A DNA stretch of 5,516 nucleotides from Desulfoplanes sp. (GTDB taxonomy: Bacteria; Desulfobacterota; Desulfovibrionia; Desulfovibrionales; Desulfomicrobiaceae): positions 1-5,516 of the forward strand of contig JAQVZR010000150.1 of assembly GCA_028708105.1 (NCBI GenBank), in the 5' to 3' direction. Below the pieces are notes generated by a model, which saw only the letters and a list, made by a program, of their open reading frames with translations, was not told the origin of the DNA and did no database searches. The position numbers and the translations under genes were made by a program. This document shows, piece by piece, positions 1 through 5,504 of this stretch (position 1 is the first letter of the stretch; every line of letters starts with the position of its first letter).

Positions 1-1239
1 GCCATGCAGAGCGAATGGGCCAGTGCCCAGTCCTTGTCCCATGTGGATACCCTCCTTGCTCCTTTTGTCCGTGCCGATGGCCTGGGATATGAGCAGGTAC
101 GGCATTGCGTGCATACCTTTGTGCATGCCTTGAACGGGTTTTCTCGTGGGGGGGAACATGCCAGCCCGTGTTCTCTGGCCTTGGATGGAGAACCTGCTCT
201 TACAGGAGAAAGCGCATACATTGCCGGCATGTCCGCACTGGGAACGTATGATGAGTATGGGCCGGAAGTGGAGATGATCAACCGGGCCCTGGGGGATGTC
301 CTGTGCCAGGGAGATCATCTGGGTCAGCCTTTTGCGTCTCCTGTGGTGGTCTATGATGTTTCTTTGCAGGCTTCATGGACCAGGACGGTCAAGGATACTT
401 TTTTTCGTCTTGCTCAACGGGGGGTCCCTCTTTATTGCCGGTTTGCCGCTGATGATGGGCAGAGGGCAGAACCGGGCGCCGGATCAGGTAGCGGGGTTTC
501 TTCAGGGAGGGCCGATCATCAGAAATGGAGCGGGTTGCCCTATGCTGCCAGCGAGATGACCGGTTCCATTGGAGTTGTGTCCTTGAATCTGCCCAAGCTG
601 GCTTTTCTGGCCCAGGGAGAAACGGATTTCCTTGATCTGATTGCCGAATATGCCGAATATGCTCGTGACGCATTGGAATTCAAACGTAAATTTATGACCG
701 GATATATGGAACGCGGCATGTTCCCTTACAGTCGGCATTATCTGGAACATGGTTTGGACCATCATGCAGGAACGTTGGGTCTGCTTGGTGGACACGAAGC
801 CTGCATGAATCTGTTGGGAAAAGGGATCGGTAGTCAGGAAGGGACGGCGCTGATGATCAGGGTTCTTAAGGGCATGGGAGGCCTTGTCCAGCATTTTACG
901 CGTGAGACAGGCCACCCGTATACCGTGACCTCCATTATGGACAACCAGGCATGTTACCGTCTGGCGGGCATTGACAAAGAACTATATGCAGAAATCGTTT
1001 TTTCAGGCAATGGCACTCCCTATTATACCAACGGCATGTATCTGCCCGTTGGTCACAGCCTTGGGGATGCGGAGTGGATGAAGCATCAGGGGACATTGCT
1101 GCCCTTGTTTTCGGGAGGAGCCGTGGCCCTGCTCAATCTGTCTCGAGGGGCAGATAGTGAACAGCTGGTTGCCCGGGTCAGAAAAATTTTTTCTGAAACA
1201 CAGATCTCAGTTATGTGCGTACGAAACACTTCCTTGTGA
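1..1239 (+). CDS. NrdD-like protein (class III ribonucleotide reductase family), 5' end outside window, lacks radical tail
   Basis: The frame is open from the left edge, and the first visible residues already match the interior of NrdD, so the ATG at 4 is not the true start; the N-terminal ATP-cone part should lie upstream. Numbering from that Met, family landmarks are EVEMINRAL (88-96), MTGSIGVVSLNLPKLA (185-200), GGHEACMNLLGK (262-273), ETGHPYTV (301-308) and YYTNGMYLPVGH (340-351). NrdD proteins reduce ribonucleoside triphosphates to deoxy forms without oxygen, using a glycyl radical in the C-terminal tail and a thiyl radical on an active-site cysteine. Here the protein ends about ten residues after RKIFSET, where the family normally continues for about 60-70 residues with zinc cysteines and the R-V-x-G-Y-type glycyl site. 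The stretch before MTGSIGVV, where the family has its Cys-rich CCRL-type motif, is a Gly/Ser-rich linker (about 152-170) with no such motif. It is therefore either a catalytically inactive paralogue or a decaying gene; the 411-codon open frame argues for selection. Family assignment is confident, activity is doubtful. Confidence 0.8.
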   Translation, partial: AMQSEWASAQSLSHVDTLLAPFVRADGLGYEQVRHCVHTFVHALNGFSRGGEHASPCSLALDGEPALTGESAYIAGMSALGTYDEYGPEVEMINRALGDVLCQGDHLGQPFASPVVVYDVSLQASWTRTVKDTFFRLAQRGVPLYCRFAADDGQRAEPGAGSGSGVSSGRADHQKWSGLPYAASEMTGSIGVVSLNLPKLAFLAQGETDFLDLIAEYAEYARDALEFKRKFMTGYMERGMFPYSRHYLEHGLDHHAGTLGLLGGHEACMNLLGKGIGSQEGTALMIRVLKGMGGLVQHFTRETGHPYTVTSIMDNQACYRLAGIDKELYAEIVFSGNGTPYYTNGMYLPVGHSLGDAEWMKHQGTLLPLFSGGAVALLNLSRGADSEQLVARVRKIFSETQISVMCVRNTSL

Positions 1240-1287
1240 AATATCCTGCGGAAAAGGCGTAAAATAGACTGGATGACAGGGGAAAAA

Positions 1288-1371
1288 ATGGGTATGCGGC
1301 GTTGTCTGGCCGATCTGTTAGACGAAAAAAACATAGACTATACGGACATAGTTGCGAGGGGCGCATGCTGA
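1288..1371 (+). CDS. possible small ORF (27 codons) overlapping the start of the hydrolase gene
   Basis: An ATG at 1288 preceded by AGGGG (five-base spacer) opens 27 codons ending in TGA at 1369-1371. The stop overlaps the ATG of the next gene at 1365, an arrangement seen in translational coupling. The frame is the same as that of the NrdD-like gene and is open all the way from its TGA at 1237, with an additional ATG at 1273. The peptide is charged, with the pieces CLADLLDEKNIDYTDIV, and resembles nothing I recognise, including the NrdD glycyl-radical tail. It could be a leader ORF, a remnant of a longer upstream protein, or chance. Confidence 0.25.
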   Translation: MGMRRCLADLLDEKNIDYTDIVARGAC

Positions 1372-2207
1372 TTCGATGTTGGGGAGCCAGGGGGTCCATT
1401 CCTGTTTCCGGAAAAAGTTTTGATCGTTTTGGAGGGGATTCCCCCTGCATGGAGATCAGGGATGACGAAGGAACCTGCCTGATTATCGATTGTGGGACCG
1501 GGATGCGTCGTCTGGGAGCCCGGCTCCTGGATGAAGGGCGTGAAGAATATGCGCTGCTGATGACCCATTTTCATTGGGATCATGTGATAGGGTTTCCTTT
1601 TTTCAAGCCGTTGTACAAGCCCTCAACCCGAATAACCCTCTACGGCTGGCCCAACGTGCAGGGGAATGTGCAGGAAAAACTTTTTCATGTCATGGCCCCC
1701 CCCCATTTTCCGGTTCCGGCCCGGGATATCAGCGCTCAGATAACCTTTGTGCCCTGCAAAGCATCCTTTCTGGATCTGGGTGCTCTGCATATCGAGACCA
1801 TTGCATTGAATCATCCCAATCATGGGCTGGGATTTCGGATTACTGAAAAGGGAAAAACTTTTGTTTTTTTGACCGATAATGAACTGGCCACGTCCTATCC
1901 TGAGGGTTCTTCCTACCACGAATTCGTGGATTTTTGCGCCGGAGCCGATCTGCTGGTGCATGACGGAGAATACTCCGCGAAAGAGTATGCGCTGACGAAA
2001 GCATGGGGACATTCCCGGTACCTGGACGCAGTCCAGCTGGCATTGGATGCTAAGGTGGCCCGGCTGGGACTTTTTCATCACAATCAGGATCGGACTGATG
2101 ACGCCATCGACGCTATCGTCCGGGAGTGCCGTGCTGTGGTGGGGGAGCAGAAAAAAACGTTGGACTGTTTTGCCGTGGCCCAGGATATGGAATGGATTCT
2201 TGCGTGA
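1365..2207 (+). CDS. MBL-fold metal-dependent hydrolase (Lactamase_B_2 / COG1235-like)
   Basis: This 280-residue protein is a complete single-domain metallo-beta-lactamase-fold hydrolase. The metal motif HxHxDH is intact as THFHWDH (His68, His70, Asp72, His73). Other likely ligand regions are NHPNHG (150-154), FLTDNE (Asp171), VHDGEY (His199, Asp200), WGHSRY (His216) and LFHHNQDRTDD (from 236). The N-terminus, WGARGSIPVSG, and the IDCGTGMRRLG segment (41-51) are typical of the cytoplasmic branch related to class II cyclic-nucleotide phosphodiesterases and RNase Z; there is no signal peptide. The substrate cannot be told from sequence; a phosphodiester is the usual guess for this branch. I chose ATG 1365, preceded by GAGGGG, because the WGARGS motif must lie at the N-terminus; the in-frame TTG at 1302 would add 21 basic residues unlike the family. 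It follows the NrdD-like gene by 125 bases with no terminator between, so co-transcription is likely. A strong hairpin ends the unit. Confidence 0.88.
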   Translation: MLIRCWGARGSIPVSGKSFDRFGGDSPCMEIRDDEGTCLIIDCGTGMRRLGARLLDEGREEYALLMTHFHWDHVIGFPFFKPLYKPSTRITLYGWPNVQGNVQEKLFHVMAPPHFPVPARDISAQITFVPCKASFLDLGALHIETIALNHPNHGLGFRITEKGKTFVFLTDNELATSYPEGSSYHEFVDFCAGADLLVHDGEYSAKEYALTKAWGHSRYLDAVQLALDAKVARLGLFHHNQDRTDDAIDAIVRECRAVVGEQKKTLDCFAVAQDMEWILA

Positions 2208-2254
2208 GGTAACGCTGCTGCGGCGGATGGGGATGGTTTCTGCATTGATGATCC

Positions 2255-2291
2255 AAAAAGGCTGGTCCGGATTCAGGGACCAGCCTTTTTT
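2255..2291 (+). terminator. rho-independent terminator, probably bidirectional
   Basis: A perfect 9-bp stem, GGCTGGTCC (2260-2268) with GGACCAGCC (2277-2285), has an 8-nt loop and is flanked by AAAAA on the left and TTTTTT on the right. It lies 52 bases after the hydrolase stop codon. The A-run makes it equally usable on the - strand, where it would end transcription of the small membrane protein gene that reads toward it. Confidence 0.9.
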
Positions 2292-2355
2292 ATTGGCAGG
2301 ATGCTAAAAATATGCGTGAGGCTTTTCCCGCAAGGATAGGGTGCCTGGCGCGATT

Positions 2356-2589
2356 TCAGCTCTTGGGCTTACGGTCAATGACCCACTTGGCGATCATGGA
2401 AAATATGGCCCCCCAGCCTAGAATCTGGGACAGAGCAATGTCATATTTTCCAAAGGGAATGGCGGCCCATGTTCCCCCCTGGACCCAGATGTATGTCTGA
2501 AAGATCATGATGACCGCCCAGCCAATGCCGAACGAGATCGCAAGCTTTTTGAACAGATCACTTATGGAAACTTTTTTGTTTTCAACCAT
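2356..2589 (-). CDS. small two-helix membrane protein, unknown function
   Basis: This 77-residue protein is not one I can name. A short charged N-terminus (MVENKKVSISDLFKK) is followed by hydrophobic segments at about 16-36 (ending in IMIFQTYIWV) and 50-70 (ALSQILGWGAIFSMIAKWV), joined by a loop with GGTWAAIPFGKYD, and the C-terminus is basic (DRKPKS). This pattern predicts an inner-membrane hairpin with both ends in the cytoplasm. The start at 2589 is supported by AAGGA (complement of 2596-2600), six bases upstream. It is a single-gene unit between a candidate promoter near 2663-2689 and the shared terminator at 2255-2291. Nothing in it suggests an enzyme; it could be a small accessory subunit of a membrane complex, but no partner is visible in the window. 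Confidence 0.72.
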   Translation of the reverse strand: MVENKKVSISDLFKKLAISFGIGWAVIMIFQTYIWVQGGTWAAIPFGKYDIALSQILGWGAIFSMIAKWVIDRKPKS

Positions 2590-2662
2590 GGGGTGTCCTT
2601 GATTTCCGAGGATAAGGGTACTTTTTTCGGGGCCGGTTTACCTGTTTCTTTGCACAAAGGTT

Positions 2663-2689
2663 GTTATACCTGGATGGTATGAAATTCAA
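2663..2689 (-). promoter_or_regulatory. candidate promoter with inverted repeat for the small membrane protein gene
   Basis: On the - strand, TTGAAT (2689-2684) and TATAAC (2668-2663) form -35/-10-like boxes with a short 15-base spacer. The spacer contains the inverted repeat ATACC-TGGAT-GGTAT (2666-2680 on the + strand), which overlaps the -10 box and could be an operator. The predicted 5' UTR would be about 65 bases. It rests on pattern only, and the short spacer weakens it. Confidence 0.3.
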
Positions 2690-2697
2690 GGAGGTCT

Positions 2698-2727
2698 ATG
2701 TATAAAATAAAACACCCTGCGTTATAA
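2698..2727 (+). CDS. possible 9-codon micro-ORF ending inside a palindrome
   Basis: A near-perfect Shine-Dalgarno, AAGGAGG (2688-2694), stands three bases before ATG 2698. The frame reads MYKIKHPAL and stops at TAA 2725-2727, exactly in the loop of the 36-nt palindrome at 2707-2742. A ribosome here would cover the left arm of the hairpin, the geometry of a translation-sensitive attenuator. No + strand gene follows for 700 bases, however, and the AGGAGG overlaps a candidate - strand -35 box. It may be the stump of a deleted gene, a toxin-type micropeptide, or chance. Confidence 0.25.
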   Translation: MYKIKHPAL

Positions 2728-2742
2728 CGCAGGGTGTTTTAT
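2707..2742 (-). terminator. perfect 36-nt palindrome; terminator of the - strand RNA
   Basis: The 36 bases are exactly self-complementary. The GC-rich arms ACACCCTGCG and CGCAGGGTGT surround a TTATAA centre and carry ATAAA/TTTAT ends. Read on the - strand, the hairpin is followed by TTTTATTTTATA, a good U-tract, and it lies directly after the candidate structured RNA at 2743-2873. Read on the + strand it has only TTTTAT, so it can work both ways but looks stronger leftward. Confidence 0.75.
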
Positions 2743-2873
2743 ATGGCCAGGGTACCGTGATCCGTTTTGGGAGAAACTTGTTTTGTCTTCGTGTCAGTCC
2801 GACGTGCGGACTCTTTCAACTTTTTGATGTTGGTTTTTCCACGCATTCGGATTCACCTGTACCCTCGCCATAC
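2743..2873 (-). ncRNA. candidate structured small RNA, unknown class
   Basis: No protein gene is convincing here, yet the two ends of the stretch pair with each other. 2743-2755 and 2859-2871 match at 12 of 13 positions, with a single C-C mismatch. The pairing continues inward with GTG/CAC (2757-2759 with 2854-2856) and ATCCG/CGGAT (2760-2764 with 2848-2852). Inside is a perfect 6-bp hairpin, AGTCCG/CGGACT (2796-2801 and 2807-2812), and a weaker CAAC/GTTG hairpin (2817-2820 with 2829-2832 on the + strand), joined by A-rich linkers on the - strand. Promoter-like boxes sit just upstream (2878-2905) and a strong terminator just downstream (2707-2742), so the - strand is the likely RNA strand, about 130 nt plus the terminator. 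It does not show SRP RNA, tmRNA or RNase P signatures. A 6S-like closed-stem shape is possible, but I see no 6S landmarks. A 25-codon ORF beginning at the 5' stem has no ribosome-binding site. Confidence 0.55.
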
Positions 2874-2877
2874 GTAT

Positions 2878-2905
2878 TTTCTAGTTATGATTTTACAATA
2901 GGCAA
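2878..2905 (-). promoter_or_regulatory. candidate sigma-70 promoter for the structured RNA
   Basis: On the - strand, TTGCCT (2905-2900) and TAGAAA (2883-2878) are separated by 16 bases. They place a transcription start near 2871-2873, exactly where the 5' closing stem of the RNA begins. The match to consensus is moderate (about four of six per box); the position is the best support. Confidence 0.38.
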
Positions 2906-2931
2906 GGGCTGAGTCGGTAGGTACTGCTCTT

Positions 2932-3177
2932 TTATCGGTAAATCCCCTTTGCAAACTGGACGGCTACGGCTTTATCCCAGGCGGGGAGTTTGGAAAAAAA
3001 CAGATTGAGATCAATATTTTTTTCCCGGCAGTATCTGGCCAGCTGGATGCCGTCGGCAAAGGTCTCAATGCATGTTGTTTGGCCATAACAGTCAAGGACA
3101 AGCGTGCCGTCGTGTGCCTTGCTCAGGCGATAGCGGGTGCTCTCATCGTGAATTTCAACATAGGTTTCAGGTGCCAT
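2932..3177 (-). CDS. 81-residue hypothetical protein
   Basis: I do not recognise this protein. It is soluble, with no signal peptide or membrane segment. It looks like a small alpha/beta domain: an N-terminal part with alternating beta-type stretches (TYVEIHDESTRYRLSK, GTLVLDCYGQTTCIETF) and a helical C-terminal half (GIQLARYCREKNIDLNLFF, then AWDKAVAVQFAKGIYR). Cysteines 30, 36 and 50 do not form a standard metal motif. ATG 3177 is supported by TAGGAG about six bases upstream, and codon use resembles the neighbours, so it is probably a real gene. It stands alone between a candidate promoter at 3237-3266 and the structured RNA; no terminator hairpin is evident between its stop and the RNA promoter. 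Confidence 0.7.
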   Translation of the reverse strand: MAPETYVEIHDESTRYRLSKAHDGTLVLDCYGQTTCIETFADGIQLARYCREKNIDLNLFFSKLPAWDKAVAVQFAKGIYR

Positions 3178-3236
3178 GAGTTTCTCCTAAAAAAGGTTCC
3201 CGGGGCAGGGGGGGTACACATGTGGACAACCGCGGT

Positions 3237-3266
3237 CTGATACCCTGGAATATCTATGGCTATCAA
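3237..3266 (-). promoter_or_regulatory. candidate promoter for the 81-residue protein gene
   Basis: On the - strand, TTGATA (3266-3261; five of six to consensus) and TATCAG (3242-3237) are 18 bases apart, about 60 bases before the start codon. It faces away from the ferredoxin gene, making this a divergent regulatory region. Confidence 0.35.
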
Positions 3267-3346
3267 GGGGGAATTTTGTCGTGCCCTTTGGGACTGTGCA
3301 TCTTTTCCTGCGGGGAAGGCATCGTATGGGGATGTTTCCCTGGTGA

Positions 3347-3610
<264 letters not shown>

Positions 3611-3646
3611 TCCAAGATACAGTACAGATATACACACAGCACGCAC

Positions 3647-3684
3647 AAAGGGCCGGAGCCGGCAGAACGGCTTCTGGCCCTTTT
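3647..3684 (+). terminator. rho-independent terminator after ferredoxin
   Basis: AAAGGGCC (3647-3654) pairs with GGCCCTTT (3676-3683), and the stem continues as an imperfect GGAGCCG/CGGCTTC arm with a small bulge and a short loop. TTTT follows. It lies 37 bases after the ferredoxin stop and about 50 bases before the next gene, which may depend on read-through, as I see no good promoter in 3685-3731. Confidence 0.85.
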
Positions 3685-3731
3685 GTATTGGAAGACGTAC
3701 GTTCGCATCCTGATACCATCACGGAGGAATC

Positions 3732-4583
3732 ATGGGAGAAATACCATCTGGAAAGATTATGGACCTGTTTCCCGAAGAATTGGAAGGAATGCTTTCTGCG
3801 CGCAAAGAAGGCGCGTATGAGATTATAGATGTGCGTCAGCCACAGGAGTACACCAAAGGACATATTCCAGGGGCCAAGCTCATTCCTTTGGGAGAAATTG
3901 AAGAACGCATGGATGAATTTTCAACGGATCAGGATCTGCTTTTTTATTGTCGCAGCGGCGCCAGATCCATGGCTGCCGCCTCGCTGGTGCGAGATACCGG
4001 CGTGTCATTTCGTGGGATTTATAATCTTGTGGGCGGCTATGGCGGGTATGAAGGAACGGGGCTTGTGGGCATGCCCCGGCTGGATACCATCGACCTGAAT
4101 CTTTCTCTGCATCAGATTATTGTCCGAGCCATTGATATGGAAAAAGGTGCCTGGCGGTTTTATACACTGTTCCAGGAACGTTTTCCCGATGCCGGATTTA
4201 CTCCCCGGCTGCACCGCCTTGTGGAACTGGAGAAAAAACACGGCAATGCCCTGTATACATACTGGGAAAAGCATGTTCAGCCCGGTCCGGAGCAGGATTT
4301 TGAATCCTTGTTTGCCTCCCTGGACGGAGAGATCCTGGAAGGCGGTGAAAGTCTGGATGACTGGACGAAACGTCTTGAGAGCATGCAGACAATCACCTGT
4401 CTTGACCTGGCTGAGGCAGCTCTGGTTATAGAATACAGTGCCTATGATCTGTACCGCAATCTGGCTGATCGGGCCACTGGCTCTGCGGAAATAACCTTTT
4501 TCCGACTTTTGTCAGAACAGGAAAAAGGTCATGTCCGGGTGGTTTCAAAGGTTTTCGAGGATTGTTACCAAGAGGACGATTAA
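3732..4583 (+). CDS. rhodanese domain fused to a rubrerythrin-like diiron domain
   Basis: This 283-residue cytoplasmic protein has two domains. The N-terminal rhodanese domain (about 8-112) has IIDVRQPQEYTKGHIPGA (31-48) and the active loop CRSGARS with catalytic Cys73; rhodaneses carry sulfane sulfur as a persulfide on this cysteine. The second domain (about 124-280) is a four-helix ferritin-like bundle with every expected iron ligand visible: Glu137 in DMEKGAWRFY, Glu167 and His170 in the ExxH of LEKKH, Glu234 in VIEYSAYDLY, and Glu264 and His267 in the ExxH of QEKGH. It lacks the C-terminal rubredoxin domain of rubrerythrin, so electrons must come from a separate carrier; the ferredoxin just upstream is a candidate. 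Peroxide reduction or sulfide/persulfide oxidation are reasonable guesses for the pair of domains, not demonstrated. ATG 3732 is supported by GGAGG four bases upstream. The gene follows the ferredoxin terminator and converges with the exporter gene. Confidence 0.9.
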   Translation: MGEIPSGKIMDLFPEELEGMLSARKEGAYEIIDVRQPQEYTKGHIPGAKLIPLGEIEERMDEFSTDQDLLFYCRSGARSMAAASLVRDTGVSFRGIYNLVGGYGGYEGTGLVGMPRLDTIDLNLSLHQIIVRAIDMEKGAWRFYTLFQERFPDAGFTPRLHRLVELEKKHGNALYTYWEKHVQPGPEQDFESLFASLDGEILEGGESLDDWTKRLESMQTITCLDLAEAALVIEYSAYDLYRNLADRATGSAEITFFRLLSEQEKGHVRVVSKVFEDCYQEDD

Positions 4584-4593
4584 GGGTGGCCTT

Positions 4594-4609
4594 TGTTCTT
4601 GCTAGAACA
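4594..4609. other. short hairpin in the convergent gene junction
   Basis: TGTTCT (4594-4599) pairs with AGAACA (4604-4609) around a four-base loop, and the TAG of the exporter gene falls partly inside it. Neither strand has a clean T-run, so it is a weak candidate for a shared terminator. The stop codons of the two convergent genes are separated by only 18 bases. Confidence 0.25.
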
Positions 4610-5399
4610 GGCTCCACACCATCCGGGTGGCCATAAAGAGCAGGAGCAGGGCAAAGAATTTTTTGAGTTTTGGCACGGGCAGACTATGGGCCGTTTTGGC
4701 TCCCAGGGGGGCTGTGGAAATACTGGCGACAACAATGGTTGCAAGGGCTGTTAGGTGGATGAAGCCAAAACACGGGGACGGTAACCCCTGCGCCATGAGT
4801 CCGTTGGCCAGATAGCCTACGGCCCCGGCAACGGCGATGGGGAATCCTATGGCCGCCGAGGTGCCGATGGCCTTATGCATGGGGACGTTACACCAGGTCA
4901 GAAAGGGCACGGACAGTGTGCCTCCGCCGATACCCACCAGGCTGGATAAGATGCCGATGATGCCTCCTGCGGTGGTGATGCCTGCGCTACTCGGTAGTTC
5001 TCGATTAGGTTTGGGGCGGATATTTAAGAGCATCTTGAGCGCAACATAGTAGAGAAAGCAGGCGAAAAATATTTTCAGAAAATTGGTGGAGAGCTGGGCA
5101 GCGATCCAGGTTCCCAGAAGGGTGCCTATAATGATGCCCGGGGTGATTTTCCAGAATGTCGGCCAGAGCACGGCTCCGTGTTTATTGTGCGCCCGCATGC
5201 TGGAAACGGATGTGAACATGATGCTGGCCAGGGAGGTCCCCAGGGCCAGATGGAGGATATGTTCGGGAGGCAATCCCTGGGATGTGAACATGAAGGTAAG
5301 CATGGGTACGATGACCAGACCGCCGCCGATACCAAGAAGACCGGCCAGAAAGCCGGCGACAGAACCGAGAAGCAGATACATGATGAGAACTGTGAGCAT
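4602..5399 (-). CDS. TauE/SafE-family membrane transporter
   Basis: This 265-residue integral membrane protein belongs to the TauE/SafE family (PF01925), whose members are proposed to export sulfite, sulfoacetate or related anions. The family's internal duplication is plain. Repeat 1 has GFLAGLLGIGGGLVIVPML (16-34) and ALGTSLA (52-58); repeat 2 has GILSSLVGIGGGTLSVPFL (149-167) and AIGTSAA (177-183). About seven or eight hydrophobic helices are visible, with a basic loop between the halves (NIRPKPNRE, 126-134). Length is usual for the family. ATG 5399 has AAGGA (complement of 5406-5410) six bases upstream. Substrate cannot be read from sequence; in a sulfate reducer, with a sulfurtransferase encoded next door, a sulfur oxyanion is a reasonable inference. 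It is probably monocistronic and tail-to-tail with the rhodanese fusion gene. Confidence 0.9.
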   Translation of the reverse strand: MLTVLIMYLLLGSVAGFLAGLLGIGGGLVIVPMLTFMFTSQGLPPEHILHLALGTSLASIMFTSVSSMRAHNKHGAVLWPTFWKITPGIIIGTLLGTWIAAQLSTNFLKIFFACFLYYVALKMLLNIRPKPNRELPSSAGITTAGGIIGILSSLVGIGGGTLSVPFLTWCNVPMHKAIGTSAAIGFPIAVAGAVGYLANGLMAQGLPSPCFGFIHLTALATIVVASISTAPLGAKTAHSLPVPKLKKFFALLLLFMATRMVWSLF

Positions 5400-5473
5400 G
5401 AAACGTCCTTTGTGCGTAAGGTTGGGGGGATATCTCTATATAATAAAGGAGCCGTGTGCAGGGAAAGGCAGAA

Positions 5474-5504
5474 GATAGCCCGAACGGGATATCTTTTTGT
5501 TTTT
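5474..5504 (+). terminator. terminator-like hairpin at the right edge, + strand
   Basis: GATA (5474-5477) pairs with TATC (5490-5493) and CCC (5479-5481) with GGG (5486-5488), with one G-A mismatch and a GAAC loop. TTTTTGTTTTT (5494-5504) follows. The tract is on the + strand, although the only gene nearby is read on the - strand. A TATAAT box at 5439-5444 on the + strand has no good -35. A short + strand RNA or the leader of a gene beyond the window is possible. Confidence 0.45.

Noticed and set aside
4..6. ATG as the start of the NrdD-like gene
   Set aside because: The protein already matches the interior of NrdD here, and the frame is open to the window edge, so the gene begins upstream.
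1237..1239. TGA read as selenocysteine to extend the NrdD-like protein
   Set aside because: The extension does not resemble the NrdD tail, and no convincing selenocysteine-insertion hairpin was seen directly after the codon.
1234..1265. Promoter for the hydrolase gene (TTGTGA and TAAAAT)
   Set aside because: The spacer is 20 bases, too long for a convincing sigma-70 promoter.
1302..1364. TTG start giving a 21-residue N-terminal extension of the hydrolase
   Set aside because: The extension is basic and unlike the family, whose conserved WGxRGS motif lies at the very N-terminus; ATG 1365 has its own GAGGGG.
1365..2207. Beta-lactamase resistance gene
   Set aside because: The HxHxDH fold is shared by many hydrolases. 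There is no signal peptide, and the N-terminal motif points to the phosphodiesterase-like branch.
2797..2871. 25-codon - strand ORF starting at the 5' stem of the RNA
   Set aside because: It has no ribosome-binding site, its ATG lies in the closing stem, and the predicted transcript start coincides with it.
5083..5478. 131-codon + strand ORF opposite the exporter gene
   Set aside because: It is antisense to a clear TauE/SafE gene, and its translation has no recognisable pattern; it is a shadow of the opposite strand.
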